Below, piece by piece: positions 48,049 to 60,000 of a DNA stretch of 64,000 nt. Source of the stretch: Amblyornis subalaris (taxonomy: Eukaryota; Chordata; Aves; Passeriformes; Ptilonorhynchidae); NCBI GenBank assembly GCA_018881555.1, contig JACAXG010000028.1:1274006-1338005 (forward strand), written 5' to 3'. The translations under genes and the position numbers were made by a program. The notes beneath the pieces were generated by a model that worked only from the letters and a program-made list of their open reading frames with translations, had not been told where the DNA came from and searched no databases. Within the stretch, counting starts at the first letter, position 1, and each line of letters starts with the position of its first letter.

Positions 48049-51000
48049 CTACTCTAGCAGCCGAGGCCGGGTCGGTACCATCTGCCCTGGGATCCCGCTG
48101 GGTTCCGGCTCAACGCGGCTCCTGCGGTGCCTTGGCCACGATGTCACCGAGCCCCTCAGCCCAGGGGTCACCCCGAACCTCCTCCGGGGCTGGTGGGACA
48201 CTCTCAGCACGGCTGGGAAGCGCAGGGTGTCCCACAGGGGTATTCCAGCCCCGCTCGTGCCCCGGAATGGGGATTTGCTGGAACTCCACCAAGCTCATCT
48301 CCTGGGTGTGCCGGTCATAATCACCGGGATCAGGGCTCGGCCCTAATCGGCTCAGTCCTGCCTGGGACCACCTCACCCTGCTCCCCACACCAGCCCGTCC
48401 CTCTGGGCCCATCCCAGGGGGCAGCCNAACAGGCTGCAGTCGCCGCTGTTGGGAATTGCAGCACCTGGATGTGCTCCAGGCTCCGGATCACCCGTGACAG
48501 GTCAAACCTTTCCATCTCTGCTCGGCAGAGCTGGAGAAAACCCAGGCAGGAGCATTCCTGCCTAATTTACATTGTTAACATACTCTTTTAAGTCAGCTCC
48601 CATGGCGTTTCCTCTCCTTCTCCACGTGGTTTCGGTCGGAAAATGGCTCCTTTGCTCCCTAAAAACCAAACCTCAGCGGCAGAACTCACCAGGGCTGGGG
48701 GACACCGAGGTCCCGTCCTGCCCTGGGGCCACCTTGGGACACCGAGATGTCCTGGGGGACCAGGGGACACTGCTCAGAGCCTTGGTGTCCATTCCCACTG
48801 TCTTGCCTCCAGCTAGGACTTCTCCATCCCCTGCACTTTGGATTCTGCACTGCAGGCAGCAGCACCAAGGGATGCATGGAGAGATGCAGGGAAGGGGATG
48901 CAGGGAAGGGGATGCACAGCCACCTTTAGGGTTGCGGAGCAGAAGTGCAGGATCCTGACCCAAATCCAAACCCCAGCAGGCAGTGGAGCGAGGAGCAAAA
49001 CACCGGGAGCCTGGAAGGAGCCAAGGAGGGGGAGAAAACGATGCAGGAAAGGGGCCCAGGGGCCACAGCACCACCAGAACAAGGGACCCATTTACACCCC
49101 CTGACAGGNGCACCCTCCCTTGGCTGTACTGGTTATACTGGGAGCCCAGCCGAGCCTCGGGCAAGCTTTAATTGCCACTATTATTACCACAGCTTTGTTG
49201 GAAGCTCAAAGGCTGCTGCCTGTGCACGGATTTAAGGATGCACTTAACTTTAAGCAGATATTTGTCACCAGTCCGGGAAGGGGAGGGCTGAAACCNCGCT
49301 GCCTTCCACGCTGCAAAGAGGAGGAAAACTGGGAGAAGCAGGAGCCCTCACCCTGGCTGCCAGCAGCGCCCACAGCCCTGCCTGCCATGAGAAGCAGGAG
49401 GCTCTGGGATCGTGCCACGGCTGGAGCGGGATCGCTGCCTCCATCCACCGCCGTGCCAGGGATCCTCCTCCTGCTCCAGCGGGGCTGGGCTTCACTCCCC
49501 TTCCCCCAGGAGTGACTCAAGTTTTCCCACTAAAGCGGCACCAGAAAGGAGGCTACTGTAGCCCTGCATCCCCCGGGGCCGTCGGTGACACTTCGGGGGG
49601 GACACAACCGACAGCAAGCGCCAGGGGAGCCTCCAAACCCACCCGGAGAGCGGGACTGAGGGTCAGCTGGGAGCGGGGAGGCAGGAAGGGGGTCTGGGAA
49701 AAGCAGGGCAAGGATGCTCCCGGGACTTCCCAAGCCCCGGCGGGTGCTCAGCTCCACGCTGGGATGCCGCACCCCCCGCACGCTGCTGGGAAGGGCTCGG
49801 GGCTCATTCCCTCTTCCCTCCCTGCCGGCCGCACACGGCTCCCCCGGCTCCATCCCCCAGCCGCCAGCGCCGAACGGGCTCCAGCTCCAGATGTTGGTGA
49901 AACGCTATAAATAACAGGGGGGGGAGGGGAGCCGGGGCTGGGGGGACGCCAGGCCCACCGAAACACAAGCAGATGTTCCCCTTCCCCCCGGGGCCAGAGC
50001 TGGGGCTGGGCAGAAAGGTGGAGGCTCCAGCATCCACAGACACCCCCCCCGGCAGAGGTTTTCCACCAGCCAGGAATAAATCCTCGGGCAGGACCAGCCA
50101 ACAACCTGCTTCCATTTCTGTACAGCCACAACTCCAGTTACCACCCGCCCTGCTCCCGACGAGGTGTTTGGGCTCCAACACCAGTGGTCAAGAAAGGAAA
50201 ACCTCACCTCGTTCCTCCAACACAGACCTGACAGCCCAGGGACGCTCCCTGAAAGCTCCTTCTTCCCAGTTATCCCCCAGGCAGCAGCACCGCCACATCC
50301 ACGTTTCAGCAGGACAAAGTTTCGGATGCTCCCAGTGACCGCAGAGTGCCCACGGCCACCGCTGACCAGGAGAAAAGGACGGGTTCAAACGTGGCTGAGC
50401 TGCTTCCAAACAGCTTTTGGCAGAGCCTGTGATCACCCTAAAACCGGCAGAGTTACCTCAGATATCACCAGGAGGAGAGGGGGTGCTGCAGGGTCCTGAT
50501 GGTGATGGCACGAACTGTGCCTCACCTCGCTGTCACCACCTCACCTGCCCGTCCCCAACACGAGCCCTGGGCTGCTGGAGCTTCATAAATCTCTTCCATT
50601 ATTCAAATTGCTCCAATTCTTCAAATTGGTCCAGCTGGGTTTGAGTGGTAGAAGCACCAAAATATATGTATTTATTTTAAAGGCAGCAGAAATGAGGTTT
50701 GTGCTGTTTTCCCAGTGCTCCTGCCCCAGCATCCTCCTGGCAGCCTGGGGGGCTGCACTGGCACACTCCCAGTGCCCTTTGGATGCATCTCCCTTTGGAA
50801 GCCTCTCCCTGCTTTCTCTGCCAACAGGCAGCACAAAGGGAGCGAGTGAGGATGGCAGTGAGTGATTCCAATTAGCAGTGGAACACGTCCAGCCACGGGT
50901 TCTGGGCAGGACCCATGGCCAAGCTGCAGCTGATAGGATAATATGGATATTTCTAGGATTTTTCTGATGACAGTCCCAGCAAGGAGGAGGAGGAGAAGGA

Positions 51001-54000
51001 TCAGGCATGGCATGGAAACCCTTTGCCCACAGCACTGCTCCTTCCAGCCCTGGAGGGGAAAGAGGATGTCCAGAGCGGGCACCAAACCTCGGGAGAGTCC
51101 TGCTGGCCCCAGGGACACTCACCCCAAGCCCTTTCAGACACAGCAGAGGGGACAGTGGGGGTCACTGGTGACCCACAGCCCCTTCCACGGTGGTGCAAAA
51201 GCAATCACAAAAAATTCATGAGGTCCTTCACCATCCCATGTCACCATAGCAGCAGCAAGAGGTTTGCACCTTCCCTGTGCCCTGCACCGAAGTGTCCAGG
51301 TCACCCCCAAGCCAGGTCCTTTCCGGGTGCTGTGGGATGCAAATCCTCCCGGGAGAGGCTGTGCCAGGGCCGTGCCCCAGGCACGGCCAAAGCGCTGTTA
51401 TCCCGAGAAACCGGCAGGCAGGAGAAAACAAGCGCAGGAAGGATGTGGAGGGTGGGGAGGCTGCCCGAGGCCCGGCCCGGGGTGACAGTGCTGCCAGGCT
51501 GTGCTGCCCGGCGGGACGGCACCGATCCCGCCCCCACAGCAGCGGGGAAAGCAGTGCCCCTACGGCTCCCATCAGGGCTTCGCCTCCAGGAACTCTGCTG
51601 CCACAGAAACCGCAGCTCAGCCTTCCCCGCGGCTGCCCCGAGGCGCGGGGTAAGCCTGGATTTGCCCCTCTCCCAAATCCCGGCCCCGCGGCTTTACAGA
51701 AATCCCCGAGCACAAAGAGGCCTCTCAGGATGGGGCTGCAGCCACGTCCCGCCTGGGACCACACGTCCCCAGCGGGGACAGCCCCGGGCGAGTGTCCCCG
51801 AAGGGCACATCCCCACTGTGGGGACTCCAGCCTGATCCAGCTCCGCGGGGCCCAGCTGATCCCCCCAGCAGCGACGTCTCCACCGGAGCTGTGCCGGCCG
51901 TTCCCTGGCAGCCCCACAGCTGGGGAATTTCTCAGCCACAAGCCGCGGGAAGCAGCATTTTTTCCCCTCTTCGCTGGCGTTGGAGCAGACTCAGACAGCA
52001 AAGGCACCCACGCTCTCCCCCCCGGGCAAGGCTGGAGCCAGGAACAGCAGCACAGGCTTGGCTGGAGCAGGGAGCAGCTGGCCCGGCGCAGGGAGAGAGG
52101 GAGGGAGGATGGAGGAGACCGAAACCGCCACGTGCACGTGTTTTCATGGAGAGAGACAGCTTTTCCAGCAGCATCTGCCAAGGGAACACGCAGCCGGGAT
52201 ACCAGAGAGCTCCTCTGCTCCACGAGCATCAGCTCCGGGACAATGTGGGGCAGCAACGTGGGCCCTGGCAGGCTGGGATTTGTCCAGGAGGAGAAACGTG
52301 GAATCGCCATTCTGGATTCCAAGGGATCTCACCAGATCCAGAGGGATCTGTTTTCCGCTGGGTGGGAGGGAAAGGAGCAGNGGTCACTGCGCAGGGCTCG
52401 AGCTGCCGGAACAGGGGGAAAAGTCCTTCCCACGCTCACCCCTGAGCCCCCAGGCGAGAACAGGGATTGCTGTGGACAGTGGGAAGGCAGAGGGGGATGC
52501 TGGGAATAAGCTTCCCCAATCCCACAGTGCTCCGTCCCTCCTCAGGGGCCGTGCTGCAGCGGGGAGCTCGTGTCCCCCGGGGGGAGATGTGTCCTACTCT
52601 GTAACANCCCAAATCAGAGGCACAGCTGCCANCCATAAGAGCACATCCCCATGGACAGTGGATGGATCCCAAACGGAGCCTCCAGCACAGGGCAGAGCCC
52701 CGGGCACAGCTCCCAGCCGAGCTCAGCATCACTTCCAGCCGGGGCTGTGCCGGAGTCGGGCACCTCCCGGCTCTGCCCGGCCGCCCTTCGGCCTCCCCAG
52801 CTGCTTTTCGGGGCCAAGCCTTGAGCAATCACCAAACATTCGTTCGTGCCGGCCCCATTCCTTGCCTCCAGTGACCCCGGGTCATCAGCAGGAATCCAGT
52901 CCTGCAGCTTTGCGCTCCCACGGCACTCGCTTGGCACCGCGGATTCCGAGGAAAACCGCCCCCGAGGTGGAGGGGGCTCGTGTGATGCGCCTTCCCACCC
53001 CCGAGAACACCCTGCACCCGGCACAGGGAGGGTTCTCAGGGAAGGAAAGGTATTTTCCCAAGGGCTGAGGCTGCTCAGGCTCTGAACTCCTGGCTCTCAC
53101 CTGTGCCAGGGCCGTGGGACCGAGGGCACCATCGCAGGACCCCGTACCCAACCCTGCAGCCCACCGGGGCCAGCACCAACTGCTCAAACCCACCAAGACC
53201 TGCCCTGGAAGCCTGATTTTTAGGGATGGGGTGCAATCCCACTGCCCTGGATAAAGCCAGCTGTTAGTCAAGGCATCTAACACAGAATGCGAAAAACTGC
53301 TCCGCACCACGGGCCAGCAAGGACACGGCTCCCGGTCCCCTCCACAAGTCCCCCAGCAGGAAGAGGTCATGGGTGCTACACTCAGCCTTGCAGAGCCCCA
53401 TAAAGCACGTGCAGGGTGGGAAGGATGGCGCCAGCCATCGTGCTGTCCCTTTGGGGCCGGTTCTCTCCTCCTGCTCTGCCACCGAGTCCACCCGGGAGCG
53501 CGGGGCAGCAGCGTGGGGACACATCTGCACCCCTGCGCCCGGCCCCTGCCCAGGCAGGGGGAGAACAGGCGCTGCTCTGTGAGTGCTGGGCCCGGGGAAG
53601 TTCAATAGTTTACTCCCAATATTTGTCTTGGCCGGGCGGCCCAGCTCGCTGGAGGAAATGGGGCAGGGGGAGGGCTCCAAACATCCTCTGCATTCCTTGT
53701 AACCAGAGCAGAGCCAGCGCCGGGGCACCCGCGCTCGGGGTCACCCCATGTGAGGCCCTTTGTGTTTAGAAACCCTGCCATAAAACATCCGGGGGTGCAA
53801 TTTTCCAAAAAAGCGGCAGGGGTGGGGGGCCTTGGTCCCAGCCCTCAGCTCGACAAACCACTCCCTTCCCCCAGAAAACCCCCAAGGCAAAGGTTCTGCG
53901 CAAAATCTGCTGACCTGGGCACAGCACCCAAAGCCTCCAGTCCTGCTGGGGTTCCCCTTGACCTCTCCCCCCCCAACTCAACCCTCCTGCCGCTGCCCCC

Positions 54001-57000
54001 GTTGCACAACGCTGGCACCAGCTCCGTCCACGGCACCGCTGGGAAACACTGGGATCGAACCGAGACCTGACGCAATNAGGGACCACCAGGGCTCGTTCCA
54101 GAAATGACATTTTTTAAACTCAGCTCCTTAGAAGCGAGGCAGCCACAGCAGATGCCCCTTGCCAAGGAGCTGAGCTTATCTCCAGCTGAACAGGGCTGGG
54201 GCAGATAAGAGGGTTTGGGGTGGCCCTGTGAGCCCCGGGCAGCCGGACACGGCGCGTTCCCAGCGCAGGGGGGAGGATCTCCCGCGATAACCCCGGAGCC
54301 AGCGCCAGCTCCGGCTGCTCCCGCTGATAAACGTGGGGAGAAGGGGGTGATGGGCACGGCCCCGTGCCAGCCCTGGGAACACAGANCCACGGGAGAGGGG
54401 GAACGGCCCCAGAATGGGGCTTGGACAACCAAAAGAGGGATTTGGGTGCCCAGCACAACCCATCAGCCACTCCAAGAGGACTTTTATCCCCACATTCCAG
54501 CACAATACAGGGTCTCCCACATCCCCCTCGCTCAGCCCCCGATGCCAGTGGAGCCCAGCTGCCAGACAAGAGCAGGGAACTCTTCCAGGCAAAGCCGGCT
54601 ACTCACCCGCTTAGAACTAATTAGGGCTTGTCTTAATTAAATCCTGCTAACCATGAACAACCCCAAGGCCAGAATTAACTGATTTACCTGGGATGGCCTC
54701 TGGCTGCTCACGAGGGACTGGGAGCCCGGCAGGAGTGAGCCAGCCCTGCACTGGACACAGGCAGGCAGGAGCTGTCAGGGACTGGGAAGAGCCACTGGAG
54801 ACCTTCCCCACGGCAGAGCATCACTCCCCAGGGAATGCTGCTCCAGCCAGGGGGTACAGCCACATTCCCAGGGGTGGGAGCTCTGCCNGCCAAGGCTGGA
54901 GCAGAGGGATTAGCCCTCCCACCACCTTTTGTGCTGCTCGTGTCTTTAACGGGATTAGCCCCTGTAATTCCCTAAGAGGGTTTAATCACAGAACACCCTG
55001 GGGAGCAGCGGGGCTCGGGCTGGGGAGGCAGTGACCCCACTGCCAGCAGCTGCTGATGGAGGGGCCAAGGATTACATTGGGACACTCACTCACTGCTGCT
55101 CTTGGCCCCACTCCTTCCTCAGGCATCCCTGGGACAGCTCAATGCCACAGCAGGAGATGCTCCCAAGGGAAAGATCCAGTGCCAGGCAGTCCAAGTTGTG
55201 CAGCCTGGAGAAGAAAAGGCTCCAGGGAGAGCTTAGAGCCCCTTCCAGTGCCTAAAGGGGCTCCAGGAGAGCTGGAGAGGGACTTGGGACAAAGGATGGA
55301 AGGACTGGACACAGGGAATGGCTTCCCATTGCCAGAGGGCAGGGTTAGATGGGATATTGGGAAGGAATTCTTGGCTATGAGGGTGGGGAGGCCCTGGCAC
55401 AGGCTGCCCGGAGAAGCTGTGGCTGCCCCATCCCTGGAAGCGTCCAAGGCCAGGCTGGACGGGGCTTGGAGCAACCTGGGATAGTGGGAGGTGTCCCTGC
55501 CCACGGCAGGGGGTGGGACTAGATGGGTTTTAAGGTCCCTTCCAACCCAAACCATTCCAGAGTTCTCTGCCCACACAGCAGCCCCTCTCACTCTCACAGC
55601 ACCAGCACCTACAGGGAATTGTCCTTCTTCCCTTCCCAGTGCTCATAAAACTTTTCAATTTGGCTTTCACAGGCTCACCATTGACAAACTTCCCCCACCA
55701 GCTTATTGTACCTGGAAACAAACTCCTGCAAAGCTTTAGTGGGAAAAGGGAAGCATTGAGCCAACAAAATCCAGCTCCGTGTCCGGATATGGTCTGAACA
55801 AGCACAGCCACGGAACCAAAACATTCAGGAGTCCAGGCAAAATGTAATGAAATTAAATTACAATACGGAACTTGCCAGAAAGAATTATGTCAACAACCTG
55901 NGGTTCAATTCCTTATTTATAGAGACCTGCGGATCTGGAGAAATCCTCTACTGATTACAAGTTTAATTTTTTCTCTCTCATAACCCAACCTGGAGTCTCC
56001 CACCACCACTGCCTGTAAAATTTCCATATCCAGGGACACAGCAAAGGGCTGGGAGCAAAATCCAGCTCAAAACAGACCTTCCTTTACACCCCGAGCTCTT
56101 TTATAGTGCTGGGTACATCATTCCCCCTCACAGCCTCACTCCCCAGACTGGAGGGCAGGGATGAAGCACATGGAAGTGATGCCACACGGCAGGGCTGTGA
56201 GCACTCAGGGGATGGTGTTTTATGGATCAAAAGGAGCTCTTTAAAACCTCATTTGGAAGTCAGGTNTACCTGGCTGGCAGCTGGAAGCCCTGGCCTCCTC
56301 TCCAGCCTGGGAGTTCACACTGGAAGGCAGCAGCACATGGCACCTTTGCTCCATGTGTTTCCGCTCCCCATAAGCAATCCCATAACTCCAGGACCTTCCA
56401 TCCAGGTGGGAGCGGCCCCATATCCAGCGGCTGGGCAGGAGGAGGTTCTGGATTCCCCCAGACGCACAGCACCACCAGGTCTGGGATGCAACTCCTGNAG
56501 ATGATTTATCCAGCCAGGCTGCACAGCAGCACTGGGACAGCCCTGGATCAACAGCTGGGAACGTGCAGCGCGTCCCTTTCTCCACAACTCGCTCGGGTCT
56601 TGGGAATAAACAGAGAATCCAAAAAAAAACCCCAAACCCAATATTGTTTTAAGGTTTCCTCTGCCATGACAAGACCACGAGCCCGAGCAGGCTGGAGAAG
56701 CTCCAGGGGATGGAGCAGAGGCACAGCAGAGGCTCTGTGCAGCTGCCAGGGCACACGTGGAAGGCCCCGACGCTGCCAGAAGGTTTTTAATTTATTCTAA
56801 ACCATTTAATAGTTCTGCTATTGAACAGAACCATCGACAGCTGGCCAGGAGCCCACTCGTGAGCGGGGCTGGTATTGAAGCTAAGCTGCTGGAGCCCATT
56901 CCTGAGAGGGGAGGGGGCCGGGGAGAGCTGCACTTCCAGCAGCTCCCATTTAATATCAGCTTCCCCATCGTTTTGAGGGAAAGTTTTTGATTACTCGGGG

Positions 57001-60000
57001 ATGCAGAAGGGATCAGCGCCGNCTGGACCACCCGCGGCATCTCTGGGTGTCGGCAGCATCCCCGCCCCGCAGCCGGGTCCGGGGCGGGAGCAGCACCCCC
57101 AGGCGCTCCCGCCCCTTCCCAGGGAGCCGGGGGGTCCCGGGGTGACCCCACCGTCCCCTCGCAGGACCGGGCGTCCCTCGGGAGCGCGTGGCTCCGGGAA
57201 CAAAGGCTCCTGGCAGGGCACGGCTCCTCCCGACGCTAATCTGCCTCTCGCCTCCCANCCGCTTTGTGTTTCACTAAAAATACCGCGGCGGAGGAAGTTT
57301 GTGCCGCGGGGTGGATGCTCTCCTCCCCGGGAGGGGCTTCCTGCGCTGCCCCGGCACGAAAATAGCCCCCGGCCCGGCTCCTGCAGTGCCCCGCCGAGCC
57401 CGGGCTGGCCGGAGCCGGGGCCGGGGCCGCCTGCTCAGCCCCCGCCCCGTCCCGCAGCCCACCCACGGCTCCCCAGCCTTTGGGGGATGGGACGCGGCCC
57501 CGGTCCGCACGAAAGGAAGCGTTCGGCATCCAAGCCCCCCTTCCCGCGGCACGGGAGGATGCGGGGCCTCGCGGCGGGGAGCCGGGGCTCGCCCTGCCAG
57601 CACCACACGGGTGTCTTCACCTCGCACCCCGCGGGTGAAGCCCCGTCCAGAATTCCAGCAGGACGGGGCTCAGGTCCCTGCCAGCACCTCCTGCNAGGGT
57701 TGTGGTGATGCCCAGCACAGGATGCTCATCCCAAACCGAGCCAGAGCTCCGCAAGTCCCGCTGCAGGCGGCACTGCCAGCCCCAAACTCACACCAAANCC
57801 AACCACAAAAGGGAACAGTTCGTCCATGCAGGAGGGGGGGCTGTGTGGGGCACAAGGCCGGGGCTGCCCCACTCCCGGCGTGGGGATCTGCAAAGCTTTG
57901 GGATGTGGAGCCTCCCAGCCTCTCCAGCAGCACAAGCGCCCATCACCAGGGAATCCTGGAACGGTTTGGGTTGGAAGGGACCTTAAAGCTCACCCAGTGC
58001 CACCCGCTGCCACGGGCAGGGACACCTTCCGCTATCCCAGGNTGCTCCAAGCCCCGTCCAACGTGGCCTTGGACACTTCCAGGGATGAGGATTTGCATGT
58101 CCAGCTGCCACGTGCCCCAAGCTCCATTGCCGAGGTGCGGAGCTGGAGCCGCTCCAGAGCCCGGCCCGGCCCGGCGACACGCGATGCCACAGCCCGGCGA
58201 CATCAATAATGCAGCGGGGTCAGCGCCGGCGTCCCCGCAGCTCCGCCCAGCTGCTGCCTCTGCTTTGGGATTGAAGCACTAATCCCAAAAGCAAGGGATC
58301 CCTCTGCCACTCCCGGCTGAGCTCCCACAGCAAGCAAACACCTCATGGCTGGCAGGAGTGCCCATGGCCAGGGTTTTGGGGGGCGAAAGAGGCTCTCCAG
58401 CCACCACCGTCCTGCCGCCAGCTCCCTGCAGGCACCTGCCCTTCCTCATCNGTCCCATCCCGTGTCCTCAGCCAGGAGCAGCCCTGCAGCCCCCAAGCTC
58501 CCGGGCCTGGGGCAGCTCCACGCTGCGGGTGCACAAATGGCTTTGTGAAGTGATTATCTTTAGGCAGAGTTCCCAGGGTGACCCATCCCTGCTGCCCCGA
58601 CGGGCACAAGCACAGCTTCCCTTCGGCTCTGCCNTTCCAGACCCGCAGCATCCCCAAAAATAGCTGCTGTGGGAAGGGCAGGAAATGCACCAGGACACCG
58701 CCACAGCTCCCTGGGCTCCGTGCCCGAGGGTTTCCCCAAACCTCTGCCTGCNCAGCAGGAACCTCACCCAGGCTGTGCCAGGGCTGAGCTTTGCCATCTT
58801 TCCCATCACCCTCTCCCGCAGATCCGAGCCTGCCTCGGGGAGTGCAAGATGCTGCAGGGAAGTGCTTTAATTCAAACCAGCCACTTACTTATTTATTTTT
58901 TTAAATTGCATAATTGCTGCAGACATTTCTGCTCATGTTTGGTTTTATTACATCTTTGTGGTTATTCTACAAGCCCTAAATTTTGGGCCTCAACTGAGTT
59001 GGCAAAGAGCTCCAAAAACATCTGTCCCGAGTTACTCCCCTCGCAGCGCTGTGGCAGAAGACATCACAACACGGGGGGTTTATTTGCAACAGAGAAAATT
59101 CTGACTCCTGACCCAAAGAGAAGGGTAAATATTTACTGCCTCGAGGTCAGCCCTGACCCTACACCTGGACCCGACAGGCGCCTGGCCCCCGTCCTTCAGA
59201 GAGCAGCGCGTCTGTCCCCAGACACGCAGGAGGCTCANGAGCTGCCACAACCCCCGTGTCACCCCAGGGACACCGCTCTGCTGCTTCCAGCTCGTGCCAA
59301 CAGCAATCCTAAGGCGACACATCCCTCCCGAGCAGGGGACAATCAACAACTGGCCACCAATTCCCCCCCATTAAAACTCCCAGACTCAACAGGCTTGAAT
59401 CCAGCAGCTACAAGACGTGGGCTTGTTCTCCCAAGGATAAACTTTGGAGAAGTTTATCCTTTGCAAAGGTTGTAGAGGTCCCTTTGCACACCCACCCCCT
59501 GCAGTCGGCGTGACCAGAGCACNCAGGAAGGGAATTGCATCACCCCAAACGCCTCTCCGGCTTTGCTGTTGCTCTTGTTTCTCCTGCAAACACACCTGGA
59601 GAAGGCAGCAAGTGCCAAGGACACCCCTAACGTGGCTCACACAACCTAACGCGGCCGTAACGGGGTCCCAATGACAGCACAGTTGGAATGGGACAGCTGA
59701 GCCACAGCCCCTGCAAAGGTGCTGCCNGCCCTGGGCCAGGACACCTGCCCAGCACGGACACTCTGGAATGACCAGCACATCCAGGTGAGCCCCTGGCAGC
59801 CCCACAGCTCACCTGCCCTTTACACACCACCTGCCCAGGCATTTAACTGCAGCCACCCACGGCCCAAGGGCACCTTTGCCATTAAAGCAGCTCACACCGA
59901 GCACCAGAGCAGCCCCTGCCACGCTGGGACCCCCCTGGCCACCACATCCAGACCTGTCAGGGGTGCTGCAGCCTGGCAGGGCAGAGCCAGAGCCCCGGGA

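Larger units (their letters stand above)
43782..49900 (-). other. NHERF2 intron 2, proximal third
   Basis: Two CR1 copies (44,868-45,040; 45,140-45,262), an AT microsatellite (46,192-46,216), a degenerate 30 bp repeat (47,198-47,315) and a GGA/CA compound microsatellite (47,975-48,046). No exon is seen on either strand. Confidence 0.75.

Noticed and set aside
51277..52509. Open frame of 410 codons on the plus strand, with comparable frames on the minus strand (51,228-52,322) and at 51,980-53,068
   Set aside because: All lie in GC-rich intron with few stop codons; the translations are Pro/Gly/Arg/Ser-rich, overlap one another on both strands and show no recognisable domain.
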